22,112 nucleotides of DNA, taken from positions 124,517 to 146,628 of the forward strand of contig BFEA01000286.1 of NCBI GenBank assembly GCA_003427395.1. Direction: 5' to 3'. This document shows, one piece after another, positions 8,224 through 16,077 of the stretch (its first letter is position 1; each line of letters starts with the position of its first letter). A program made the position numbers and the translations under genes. Source of the DNA: Chara braunii (taxonomy: Eukaryota; Streptophyta; Charophyceae; Charales; Characeae). The notes under the pieces were generated by a model. The model had not been told where the DNA came from. It saw nothing but the letters and a program-made list of their open reading frames with translations, and did no database searches.

Positions 8224-10460
8224 CGAGGCACATTCAAACTAAACATGCAGATCATGGACGATCCACTAATGACGGAGTGGGTAGTTAATTTTTGGGAAGA
8301 GTGGAGAGCTTCCTCTCCACGCTATTCTAGCCCCGGAGATTGGTTGGACAAAGGCCTACAATTCATGTCGGCCCTACTTCAAACAATCTCTAGAGTTAAA
8401 GCAACGAACAGAAGGTACAAAGAAATCAAACTACAAAGGAACATAGAGAAAACAGAGAGGAATCTGGGTTTCTCCCCCCTGCTGGACCGACATTGGCTTC
8501 TTTGTCGATCGTTATGGCTACAAGAATGGCAAGAGCTGCAAATAAATAGACAAGACTCATGGGTCAAGTTCAGACGCATTGATGACATTCTACACAAGGA
8601 CCGCATGAACACGAAGACCTTTGCAGTAAGGAAGGAAAACTATAAGTCGAATATGATTATTGAATTGTCCCACCTAGTAAACACTGCCCTTCGAAAAGCA
8701 CAAGAGTCTACAAAGATATGTGAATACGTTAAAATCTTTTACGAGAAACTACTGACCTCGGAAAAAGACCCCAACGGACCTATAGTCCCAGGGGAAATGG
8801 AACACATGTTGTGGGAATCAACAAAAAGAATCTTATCCACGTTGGAAGAGGAAAGATTGGATCAACCAATCACACTGGCCGAACTCACTGCCGCCATGAA
8901 AAGCATGGCCAGAGGCAAGTGTCCCGGTCCAGACAGTTTCCCCGTAGAATTTTTTGACAAATTTTGGTCTCTATTGGGACCAGATCTGCTAAGTGTATTT
9001 AATGTTGTCTTGGAAGAACATCGGTTGGGCACACGCACCACTGAAGGAGTCATTACACTGCTATATAAAAAGGGGGATAAGGCGGATGTTAGAAACTACC
9101 GCCCCATCTCATTGCTAAATGTAGCTGGAAAAATCCTTGCAAAAAACATGGCTAAACGCCTTTCACCACTTATGACCAGATTAGTCGCCCCGGAGCAGTC
9201 TGGGTTTGTCCCAGGAAGATTAGTACTGGATAATGTGATGACCATAACACAAGCCATAGACCTGATCAAGACCATGGAGACAAACACTGCAATCATTCTA
9301 ATCGACTTCGAGAAGGCCTATGATCGGGTTAATTGGAACTTTGTTCAGGCAGTCTTAAGTAGGGGTAGGTGGGAACTTTCGAAGGTGGGTCAACGTACTC
9401 TACCAAGGATCTCATGGGAGAGTAGTGGTCAATGACTTCATATCTGACCCCTTCACACTTTCACGGTCGCTCAGGCAAGGTTGCCCTCTGGCTCCCTCGC
9501 TTTTTGTGATTCAGATGGAAATACTCCTCAACATGATAAGAACACACCCTCATTACACAGGACTGAAAGTATCACCTCACTATGAACTTAAAGTTTCGGC
9601 CTTAGCAGATGACTTTTTTGCGGTATCAGAGAATTCAGTTCATCTCTCAATGCTCTACGGGAATGCCTCACGGTTTATGAAGCGGCATCAGAAATGAAGA
9701 TAAGTTGGAACAAATCCACAGAACTGACTCCAAAAGACATCCCTTTGGCCGCAGATCTTGGTATCAGATCTAAGCCTAGCACAGAGGCAGAAAGGTACCT
9801 TGGAATACTAATATCCTTTGGGGACTGTGTTAAAGAACAAACAAGTATCATTGAAAACCGCATAAGGGATGCCTGCTCAAAGAGATCAAAAGCATCACAT
9901 ATCTCCCTCTTTGGTAGAGCACTCATAATTAACAACGCTATTCTCTCCACTTGTTTGTACATACTATCATTTAGATCACTCCCAGCTTCATCAGCCCAAC
10001 TAATCAGACAAATCCTCACTAAGTATCTGTGGAAAGGAGACTCTAACATACCTACCTGCATGAACAAGGTCGCCTGGTGGAAAATCACGGAAAAGAAGTC
10101 CCAAGGAGGTCTAGGTATCCTAGACCCAGAGAAACAGAATGACGCTTTGCTGGCCGAATGACCAGTAAGATTGCTAACTTCCTCAGATATTCAACTATGG
10201 CTGGAACTGGCTCAGATAACATTAGCAAAGGATTGGGGTCTCAATGACCCTGATGCAGCTTGGCAGGCACTGCTAATGCACTCATTCATCTCATCAGTTA
10301 AGTCTAACACCTGGCAGCCTATCCTGAAATCATGGGGTAGGATACTACCGTACACATTATCACACCCGACTGACGGTACAGAAGTACTGCACACGTGCTT
10401 ATATGAGAATCCAACAATTCTTAACTCCTCAGGACGACGATTCTCTGTCTCTCTCACAAG
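8224..10460 (+). pseudogene. ORF2 reverse transcriptase domain (non-LTR, L1 type) with thumb region
   Basis: The frame continues from the stop at 8221. Recognisable text includes GKCPGPDSFPVEFFDKFW (fingers entry), NYRPISLLNVAGKILAK, QSGFVPGRLVLDNV, motif A IDFEKAYDRVNW with Asp codons at 9304 and 9322, motif B RQGCPLAPSLF near 9472, and motif C ALADDFF with its Asp pair at 9608-9613. Leu replaces the more usual Phe or Tyr before ADD. Downstream, ISWNKS and GRALIINNAILS are typical of the LINE thumb side. Frameshifts near 9358 and 9650 cut the domain, the first between motifs A and B. Confidence 0.92.
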
Positions 10461-11169
10461 CCGGGCAATTTTGCTCGCAAATGGATGCAGCGGGGTATTT
10501 GGCAGATCCGCCACCTGGTAGTACAAGATACAGGGGAATGACTCCCTTTGGAAGAGCTCAGACACAAGTTAAGGGGACTGCGCAATGTGGAAGGTCACAG
10601 AGATGAACTCATCAGGGTCATACCACCCACATGGCGGACAATCCTCAGAAACAAGGAGCAGGACCAACGAGCTGATACATGGTGGAGACTGGGAAATGAT
10701 ATCTCTACCGTCATACGCATCGACTCAAGGGTCAATCAGACAACAGTCTTCTCCAAGTGGAGAACAGGTAAGACATTTCTGGAAAAAATTGAGGACAATG
10801 CTGATATACAAGTCAATTGGAGCTGGCAAGAAATAGCGATACGGGCAAACGAACACGGAGGCAAGGTGAGATTTTCACTCATACTAGATGGGCAACCGAA
10901 GGACAAATGGAGAGTCGATGCACAAAGGACGGGTTGGGTATTCTCAGATGAGTCTGCTAAGACTACCACAATTCCGATACCGGAGTACACCCCGCAGATC
11001 GGATACAAGCTACGCTTGAAGGCCACCTCATTGAAGATGAATGTATTGAGCGCTTGGAAGAAGAATGTAAGGGGTCATCCACTCCCAAACCTCAACATTC
11101 AGTGGGTCACCTCCTTCATCGGGCTACTACTAAGCATACTAGAAGTAAAGCTAGCAGGCCTGCAGTGGA

Positions 11170-11330
11170 TGCACCTCCATTCGTGCGTTCCTACTGCAGC
11201 ATGGTGTGCTGAAAGAGGCATGCAGATTTCCCCCCTCTGCGTCACCTGTCCTCAGGAATCTTTGGAGGATGCAACTCATCTGTGGTGGGAATGTGTCGTT
11301 GCCAGGGGCTTCTGGGAATGGGCTAGTCGA
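11170..11330 (+). pseudogene. RT zinc-binding (zf-RVT) region of ORF2
   Basis: In phase 0, CVTCPQESLEDATHLWWEC gives Cys codons at 11238 and 11247, a His near 11277 and a Cys near 11292, the CxxC...H...C pattern that follows the RT in plant L1 ORF2 proteins. It lies in an uninterrupted 390-codon frame that ends at 11720, so this part of the copy is undamaged after 10542. The remaining C-terminal 130 residues are basic with several Trp, and I assign them no domain. Confidence 0.85.
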
Positions 11331-11720
11331 ATGTGGTTTGCAGCATACGGTCCAGAAGAAGTCTGGACGAAAGAGTTCATCATGGGAGGAAGTACGAAGA
11401 AGGACAACAAAACAGTCATAGCCTACAAGTTCAGGACAGTGGGCTTTTGGATTTTGTGGCTAGCTAGACGAGAGAGAGTCTTTAAGGATACTACCTGGTC
11501 TCAGTATACAATTAGAAATAAGTTCAAATATGCTATTCGTAATCTGATTGGAGCAGAATGGAGGAAGGAGAGGACTTCCTGCCATCTGCTCCAGATCGCA
11601 AAAGGGAACATGATACCAAGGTGGGCTGCTCCGTATAAGTGGTTAACTTTCTCTGACGAAGGTCGTCTTACCACCTCCTGCTTTCTAAGGGATGAGGTGG
11701 AAGAAGTCTCATTCCAATAG

Positions 11721-11967
11721 ATTTTTTATCAGCAAGGCTAAGGGTAAGCAATTCAGATAGAGCCAGGCCTAAGTAGGAGACTAGGTCCTCGGGCCATATT
11801 CAGGCAGCTACAGTAAGCTGAGAGGTCTTCGTGCTGAGTGTTCATCCCTGGGCTCTGTTTCAGTTCTCAAGAAAGGACGCTGGACCTGGTTTCCAGCAAT
11901 CCGGGTTGAANTGTGAGGTCCCCGGCCTCTAGCCATGTCATTTTAATATCAAGCAAACTTCTGTTAC
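11721..11967 (+). other. 3' UTR of the LINE
   Basis: About 247 bases between the ORF2 stop and the poly(A) run. It contains one undetermined base (11911) and a 31-base minus-strand match to the dispersed short repeat (11875-11905). I see no AATAAA signal close to the tail. Confidence 0.75.
11875..11905 (-). repeat. Minus-strand match to the dispersed repeat signature inside the LINE 3' UTR
   Basis: The reverse complement contains GCTGGAAACCAGGTCCAGCG followed by TCC, nearly identical to the signature block of the repeat copies at 3906, 12430 and 20230. The rest of the repeat is not seen here. Confidence 0.6.
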
Positions 11968-11978
11968 AAAAAAAAAAA

Positions 11979-11993
11979 AAAAGGCGACGGAAG
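11979..11993 (+). repeat. Target-site duplication, right copy, of the LINE
   Basis: It is the exact repeat of 4029-4043. Its first four A are shared with the poly(A) run 11968-11982, so the exact junction is ambiguous by four bases. Confidence 0.85.
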
Positions 11994-12210
11994 TACCGAC
12001 GGCCGTGGTGTCAGACCGGGTGTCATATCTACAGGGGTCGGCCATGGTGTCAGAGGGGAAAACAAAAAAAAATAAAAAATGCCCAACGAATACTTTTGGA
12101 CCGAAACCGCTCATTTAGAGTTGGCGCGTGGTTTCTTTGCCAGCGCGTGTATCTTTTGCCTTTCAGGTTTCAAAGCATGCCACGTCTGCCGTTATTTCTT
12201 TCTTAAATCG

Positions 12211-12530
12211 GTTGATTGTTTGATCAGCCATGTAAGTGTAGTGCCTGCCAGGTGAAGTGCTCACCTACAAAGTACGAAATTTAGCAGGTAGACCGACACA
12301 GTAGCCTGAGATGCTTGCCTATGTGATAGCCTACATTAAGCCGAGCCCGAGTGGATGCTAGGGGTGCTGGTAAGAGCAGACACCACTAGCACTTCCCGGG
12401 AGGCTCCGCCTATGGTGGGGAGCAGCACCTGCTGGAAAGCGGGTCCAGCGTCCCAGGACACTGTAGTTGATTGTTTGATCGGTCATGTAATTGTAGTGCC
12501 TGCCAGGTGCAGTGCTCACCTACAAAGTAC
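12211..12530 (+). repeat. 65-bp direct repeat (12211-12275 and 12466-12530), 255 bases apart
   Basis: Both blocks begin GTTGATTGTTTGATC and end CTCACCTACAAAGTAC and differ at about four of 65 positions. A copy of the dispersed short repeat (12343-12462) lies between them. The simplest reading is that the block is the 3' body of that repeat family, so that two elements sit in tandem; a local duplication would look the same. Confidence 0.75.
12343..12462 (+). repeat. Copy of the dispersed tRNA-like short repeat, the most complete example
   Basis: It starts GAGCCCGAGTGGATGCTAGG, has the A-box-like block GGTGCTGGTAAGAGCAGACACC (12363-12384), a middle with GGAGGCTCCGCCTATGGTGG, then GCTGGAAAGCGGGTCCAGCG and TCCC. 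The final GGGTCCAGCGTCCC resembles a polymerase III B box with one extra base. An A-to-B spacing of about 80 bases suggests a diverged tRNA-derived SINE head. Confidence 0.65.
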
Positions 12531-12895
12531 AACGTGTGATGAGTTCTGTGTATACAATAGTGATAGGGGTCTTCTGGGAGGGGGTGTTGTAATTTTGAGG
12601 GCGATGCTCGCAGTGTTGCAGGGACTTCCACTATTGCAGTTGACTCATTATGAGGTGGAGGAATGAGGAAACGGTTATCCGGTGATTCCAGTCTATCTTT
12701 CCATATGGTTTCCGTTAGCCTCTGATTTTTCAAGTGACACCCCCATCTTCTCCTACTTCGCATATCCTCTTGCCGCGTCTTGCGGAGATCAATCCAGATC
12801 ATACTTGCAACTGCACGAGCCGCACATTCGTGTGGAGTTCCGTAAAGAGTTCCGTGCGGGGGGTGCCTGTGCGGAATCGTGCAGGTTTTTTATTT
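12531..12895. other. No recognisable gene
   Basis: It includes the 16-base block at 12558-12573 shared with 3794-3809. Frames of 86-130 codons on both strands overlap one another and show no motif. Confidence 0.35.
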
Positions 12896-13142
12896 GGGGT
12901 AACTACGGTGCAGTCACGAAAGCAGTTTGTAATTGCATTTGAAACTGCGTTTTAGCAGTTTAGTCAGGGCCCGAGTTTCAATTGCAATTGAAACTGGGGC
13001 TGCCTTTAGGTAGCAGTTCAGTCAGGGCCCTCGTCCATCCACGAACAGCAGATTACAAAAAAAAAGAAAAAAAAAGCATCCCTTATGCTGTGATTGTGGT
13101 CCGATAAAGGTTGCTACAGTACTTGTCTGGAACTGAATGAAA

Positions 13143-13194
13143 CGAGGCAGTTAGCTGCCTCGCGTGGAATCCGCCCTGCCTGGCTGGCAGGGCG
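13143..13194. other. Two adjacent perfect hairpins
   Basis: CGAGGCAG (13143-13150) pairs with CTGCCTCG (13155-13162) across a 4-base loop. Ten bases later CGCCCTGCC (13172-13180) pairs with GGCAGGGCG (13186-13194) across a 5-base loop. Both stems are perfect and GC-rich. They lie inside the foldback element but are not part of its arms. Confidence 0.75.
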
Positions 13195-13318
13195 CTAGAA
13201 GGACCTCACAACAAAAAGAAAACAAAGAAAACGACATGTCTCATGGTCCTGACATACTGGCCAGATACATTCCTCAAAGCACTGGTGTAGCTTCCACCTA
13301 CGTGGATTCATAGTTCCT

Positions 13319-13371
13319 CGTTTCTTTTCTTTTCTTTTTTCTCTTTTTCTTTCCTTTTTCTTCTTTGACCC
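13319..13371. repeat. Polypyrimidine (TTTTC)n-like tract
   Basis: This is almost pure T and C on the + strand, within the interior of the foldback element. It accounts for the lysine- and glutamate-rich minus-strand frames seen nearby, which are not genes. Confidence 0.8.
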
Positions 13372-13719
13372 CATCCCTGCACTGTTGAAATACAGACCCA
13401 CGGCCCCGCCACGCTACATCTGGGCTGTGGCCAAGGCATCTCGGCCGTGGCCCAAACATGGGGCGTTTTTTTTTGTTTTTTTTTCCAGCCGCGGCGCAAC
13501 GCGTGCGGCGCGCGACCAAAAAAAAGGAAAGAAAAGAAAACCAGCCACCTGTCTGACTGAACTGCTAGAAAAGGAGAGCCCGAGTTTCAACTGCAATTGA
13601 AACTTGGGCCCTGTCTAAACTGCTAAAACGCAGTTCGAAATGCAATTGCAAACTGTAACCCTGACTGCGCCGTAGTTTTCTCTTTGTATTTTTATTATTA
13701 TTATTTTATCTTTTTTGGG

Positions 13720-14118
13720 AGAGGGAACAGGGGGCGTATGACAGGAAGATGGGGGATATGGCAAGGAGAGGGGGATATGGAGAGGAGGAGGAGGATGTGG
13801 ACGAGGAGGACGACGAGGATAGCGAGGATGACGAGGAGGAGGAGTCGAGATGGGGGAGGAGAAGAGATGGACGGAGGGAAAAGAGGAAGGGCAGGAGGAG
13901 GAGGAGATATGGATGGCGAGGAAGGGGAGGACACGAGGAAGGGAAGGAGACGAGGAGGCATGGAAGATGAGGAAGTACGAGGAGGAGGAGACAAGGAGGA
14001 TGAGGAAGGGCAGGAGGAGGACGACGAACATGAGGAGGAGGAGGAGGAGGAGGAGGAGGAGACGGAAAGGAGAAGGGAGGAGGAGACATGGAGGATGAGG
14101 AAGGGGAGGAGGAGCAAG
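13720..14118. repeat. 400-bp polypurine (GGA/GAG/GAC) tract
   Basis: The + strand is overwhelmingly G and A, built from GGA, GAG and GAC triplets, with an almost pure (GAG)n core at 14034-14063. Open frames of 127-179 codons exist on both strands in several phases simply because stop codons are rare in such sequence. The encoded R/G/E-rich or P/S/L-rich strings are low complexity, so I do not call a gene. Confidence 0.85.
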
Positions 14119-14339
14119 GTGAGGCAATACTCCTGTAATTTTTTTTTCATCTCGCTTATAATTTTGGCGGGGGGCTTCAAACGCACCGTTTCGACCGCGG
14201 CCTTTTTTTTCTGAGGGGGGTGACAGGTCGTTCTCCGCACACGTCGTGCCGCACGTAGGGAACCGCCCTCACGGCGTGCGCTTGCATGTATGATCCAGAT
14301 CAGTCTAAAGCTGTGGAGAGCATCATTCTTTTTTTTCTG
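14119..14339. other. No recognisable feature
   Basis: Short stretch with T runs and a GC-rich patch. Nothing is assignable. Confidence 0.3.
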
Positions 14340-14870
14340 GTATCATTCTGAGCTCGTTGGCCCCGTGCCGATTCCAGTTCTTCTTTCAGTTTCTTCCACC
14401 CTTATGGGGTTTTGTCCTTATTGCCTCCGTTACCTTGGCCATGGCTTGCTGGAACAGGAAGGACAAATCTTTCCTCTCAAAGGAGCATCTGGCTCTGCAA
14501 ATAACCATCAGAATATGTAATCTGATGTATCAGGAACTCCCAACTCTTCTTCTCCTCTGATTTACTCCCAAGTAAAAATTAGTTTGATGTCCCATGGGAA
14601 TTGTTCAATCCCCAGGAAGAGCCACCTCCCACCCACCATCTCCAAACTTGCATAGCCATAGGGCATTTCCGCAGACAATGTCCTATTCCGGGGCCAGGGT
14701 TGATTGGGGGGTCGCCTTTTGGCGGGGGAAGATGGTTGCAAGGGGTCAGCCCGTTTCTGCAAAGGAAGAGGATGGGTTCCTCTCCCTGTCCTTTTTGTCG
14801 TAGGAGTGAACGATCAGGTGGGGATCGTTCCGCTTTCATTTGATGGACTCCTCGTTTCATCAACATATCT
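14340..14870 (+). pseudogene. Decayed LINE ORF1 (gag) fragment with a damaged zinc knuckle
   Basis: Two phases read together resemble the ORF1 protein of plant L1 elements. Phase 2, about 14360-14560, gives LPPLWGFVLIASVTLAMACW, then KEHLALQITIRICNL and ELP. Phase 0, about 14584-14843, gives FDVPWELFNPQEEPPPTHHL and then C-I-A-I-GHFRRQCP. The last looks like a CxxCxxxGHxxxxC knuckle in which the second Cys is lost. A frameshift and a stop separate the parts. It does not match the ORF1 of the complete LINE in this window, so it would come from another family. This rests on motif memory, with a real chance that the first part is fortuitous. Confidence 0.4.
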
Positions 14871-15051
14871 ATACAAGTCAGCCAAAAAAGGACTGAGGAC
14901 AGGTTGTGTTAAAAAATTAATAGGAGTCAAAGCTTTTCTCATAATGGGTCTTTAAACTCAGTAGCTTGTTCATGATTGAAAAAAAGAAAAGTGGCCATTC
15001 CTTTTTTTTTCTTTTTTTTGTTTGAAATTTCTGCCTGCAACAACAGATAGG
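14871..15051. other. No recognisable feature
   Basis: A- and T-rich runs, including 15001-15020, may be the tail of one of the neighbouring short elements. Nothing else is visible. Confidence 0.3.
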
Positions 15052-15200
15052 AGTGATGGCTAGAGCATGCACTCCTGCCTGTCTTGCAGGGGCCTCCAGT
15101 CTATTGGCGGGGAGCTACACCTGCTGGAAAGCAGCGTCCCCTGAGATACAATGTTGAGATGATAAAACAGCACGTGCTGGGAACCGGGCCCAGCGTCCCT
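15052..15200 (+). repeat. Dispersed tRNA-like short repeat: one copy plus a second 3' block in tandem
   Basis: GTGATGGCTAGAGCATGCAC (A-box-like), CTATTGGCGGGGAG and GCTGGAAAGCAGCGTCCC are in the family order; the last lacks the GGTCC of other copies. A second signature block at 15171-15200 reads GTGCTGGGAACCGGGCCCAG, where the hairpin arms are GCTGGG and CCCAGC instead of GCTGGA and TCCAGC. Confidence 0.65.
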
Positions 15201-15262
15201 CATGATGTCACTGATGCTATTGATAGTAAGACAATGATGATGAAGATACTGGTGATCATAAG

Positions 15263-15296
15263 GCTGCTGCTGCTGCTGCTGATGATGATGATGATG
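15263..15296. repeat. Trinucleotide microsatellite (GCT)6(GAT)5
   Basis: A (GCT)n run is followed directly by a (GAT)n run, about 60 bases after the tandem short-repeat block. It may have grown from the repeat's 3' end. Confidence 0.9.
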
Positions 15297-15704
15297 TTAA
15301 TCTAAGATAATCTATAGAAAACTATGAACTACATCAGCAAAACCTGGCCTCACAATCCATGAGCAACTCCTAGCGTCCCCTATAGGGGGGATGCGTATCA
15401 TGCTGTATTGGCAGATGGGAGATAGATGTTCTTTCTGTTCAAGTTCCAACCTTGAACTACCCAATCCGGGGTTGGGAGGCACCTAAAAAGGATCGGCAAT
15501 TGCAGTGGCCTGTGCGAGGTAAACATGATTTGGTCAGTGAGGCCCTAGTCTTCTCACAAGGGGGACGTCCCTTTCCACCTAGATTTGTTTACCTGTGATG
15601 TTACCGGTGACTATCAGTGCCCCCTTCTATCAATTGTCTACCACGTGGGCACAGAGAACGCAGCCCTAAGGTAGCCAAAGCAATGGGACTAAGCACGCAT
15701 GCGC

Positions 15705-15708
<4 letters not shown>
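15297..15708. other. No recognisable feature
   Basis: About 410 bases with no assignable frame, tRNA-like box or repeat relation to other parts of the window. The part nearest 15708 may belong to the body of the minus-strand SINE whose head lies at 15801-15876. Confidence 0.35.

Positions 15709-15761
<53 letters not shown>
15709..15761. repeat. (GA)n microsatellite, about 26 units
   Basis: Uninterrupted GA dinucleotides. Read on the minus strand, this is a (CT)n tract lying about 40 bases downstream of the tRNA-like head at 15801-15876. Confidence 0.95.
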
Positions 15762-15763
<2 letters not shown>

Positions 15764-15800
15764 GCGATCGGACATATGGATACGCAAGGACGGAGCTGCC

Positions 15801-15876
15801 AGTAGGGGCTTGAACTCGAGACCACCCGCGAGACAGTAACGGGACTTGGGAAGCAGCGAATATACCAGACTACGAG
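15801..15876 (-). repeat. tRNA-Asp-like SINE head or tRNA pseudogene
   Basis: On the minus strand it reads CGTAGTCTGGTATATTCGC (A box region), then ACTGTCTCGCGGGTGGTC and GAGTTCAAGCCCC (T arm/B box). The middle block resembles the anticodon arm, with GTC, and variable region of eukaryotic tRNA-Asp. About 18 extra bases separate the A box from the anticodon arm, so it cannot fold as a normal tRNA. Confidence 0.5.
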
Positions 15877-15924
15877 ATCGAACATGCGACCTGTGCCACG
15901 AAACACCGCGTGGAACTACGGTAA

Positions 15925-16077
15925 CCCGGCCAAGAGGGACTACCGGGTGGGGGGCATGGATCTACTCGAAATGATGAAAAAGGGGGATCCGACACAGATC
16001 TGGCTGAACTGTATGACTGTAGAAGGACGCGACGCCGACGGATAAGGGTGTCAGAGGAGGAACTGATGCAGAACTGA
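15925..16077 (+). pseudogene. C-terminal tail of an upstream, 5'-truncated Penelope-like ORF
   Basis: A frame (phase 1) open from 15925 to the TGA at 16075 ends in the basic/acidic tail RTRRRRIRVSEEELMQN. The same peptide, with two or three substitutions, can be read at the equivalent place in the downstream direct repeat (18834-18887, phase 0). This implies that the direct repeat begins inside the 3' end of a coding region, so the left repeat is the remnant of an upstream, mostly lost unit. Nothing before 15925 is clearly part of it. The call rests on similarity between the two copies, not on a domain. Confidence 0.45.

Larger units (their letters stand above)
7518..11720 (+). pseudogene. 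LINE ORF2 polyprotein: AP-endonuclease, reverse transcriptase, RT zinc-binding region; four frameshifts, four stops
   Basis: About 1,400 codons, the usual size for plant L1 ORF2. It would nick the target DNA and copy LINE RNA into it. The phases are 0 (7518 to about 7822), 1 (to about 9358), 2 (to about 9650), 1 (to about 10450) and 0 (to 11720). Reading through these shifts gives continuous recognisable domains. In-frame stops lie at 7641 (TAA), 8221 (TGA), 10159 (TGA) and 10539 (TGA). The first sits where the endonuclease family has a glutamine (LLQE motif); the three TGAs fall where tryptophan would fit the surrounding text. The start ATG overlaps the ORF1 stop (ATGGAGTCTAA), which suggests translation by reinitiation. 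The catalytic residues of both enzymes are still legible, but no intact enzyme could be made. Confidence 0.9.
4044..11982 (+). mobile_element. Full-length, inactivated L1-like LINE (non-LTR retrotransposon), about 7.9 kb
   Basis: The element is defined by a 15-bp target-site duplication on both sides, a terminal run of 15 A (11968-11982), and the order 5' leader, ORF1, ORF2 with AP-endonuclease then reverse transcriptase then RT zinc-binding region, short 3' UTR. That order is the plant L1-type architecture. Both reading frames are broken by stops and frameshifts, so the copy cannot move by itself. The intact target duplication does not prove a recent insertion, because 15 bases would be expected to survive even at several percent divergence. 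One undetermined base lies at 11911. Confidence 0.9.
12896..13682. mobile_element. Foldback/MITE-like element, about 787 bp, with about 105-bp terminal inverted repeats
   Basis: The left arm, 12896 to about 13003, matches the reverse complement of the right arm, about 13575-13682, over nearly its whole length. Shared blocks are CTACGG(T/C)GCAGTCA, GCAATTGCA-like words, GCGTTTTAGCAGTTTAG and a 22-bp palindrome at 12974-12995 (perfect) mirrored at 13583-13604 (one mismatch). The interior has no coding capacity; it holds A-rich and CT-rich tracts and two hairpins. The ends match the smaller element at 1573-1750. No target duplication is evident. Confidence 0.75.

Noticed and set aside
13684-14240. 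Long overlapping frames of 170-179 codons on both strands
   Set aside because: They come from the polypurine tract, where stop codons are rare. The products are low-complexity R/G/E or P/S/L strings and several phases are open at once.
15805-15876. Functional tRNA-Asp gene
   Set aside because: About 18 extra bases between the A box and the anticodon arm, and mismatched stems.
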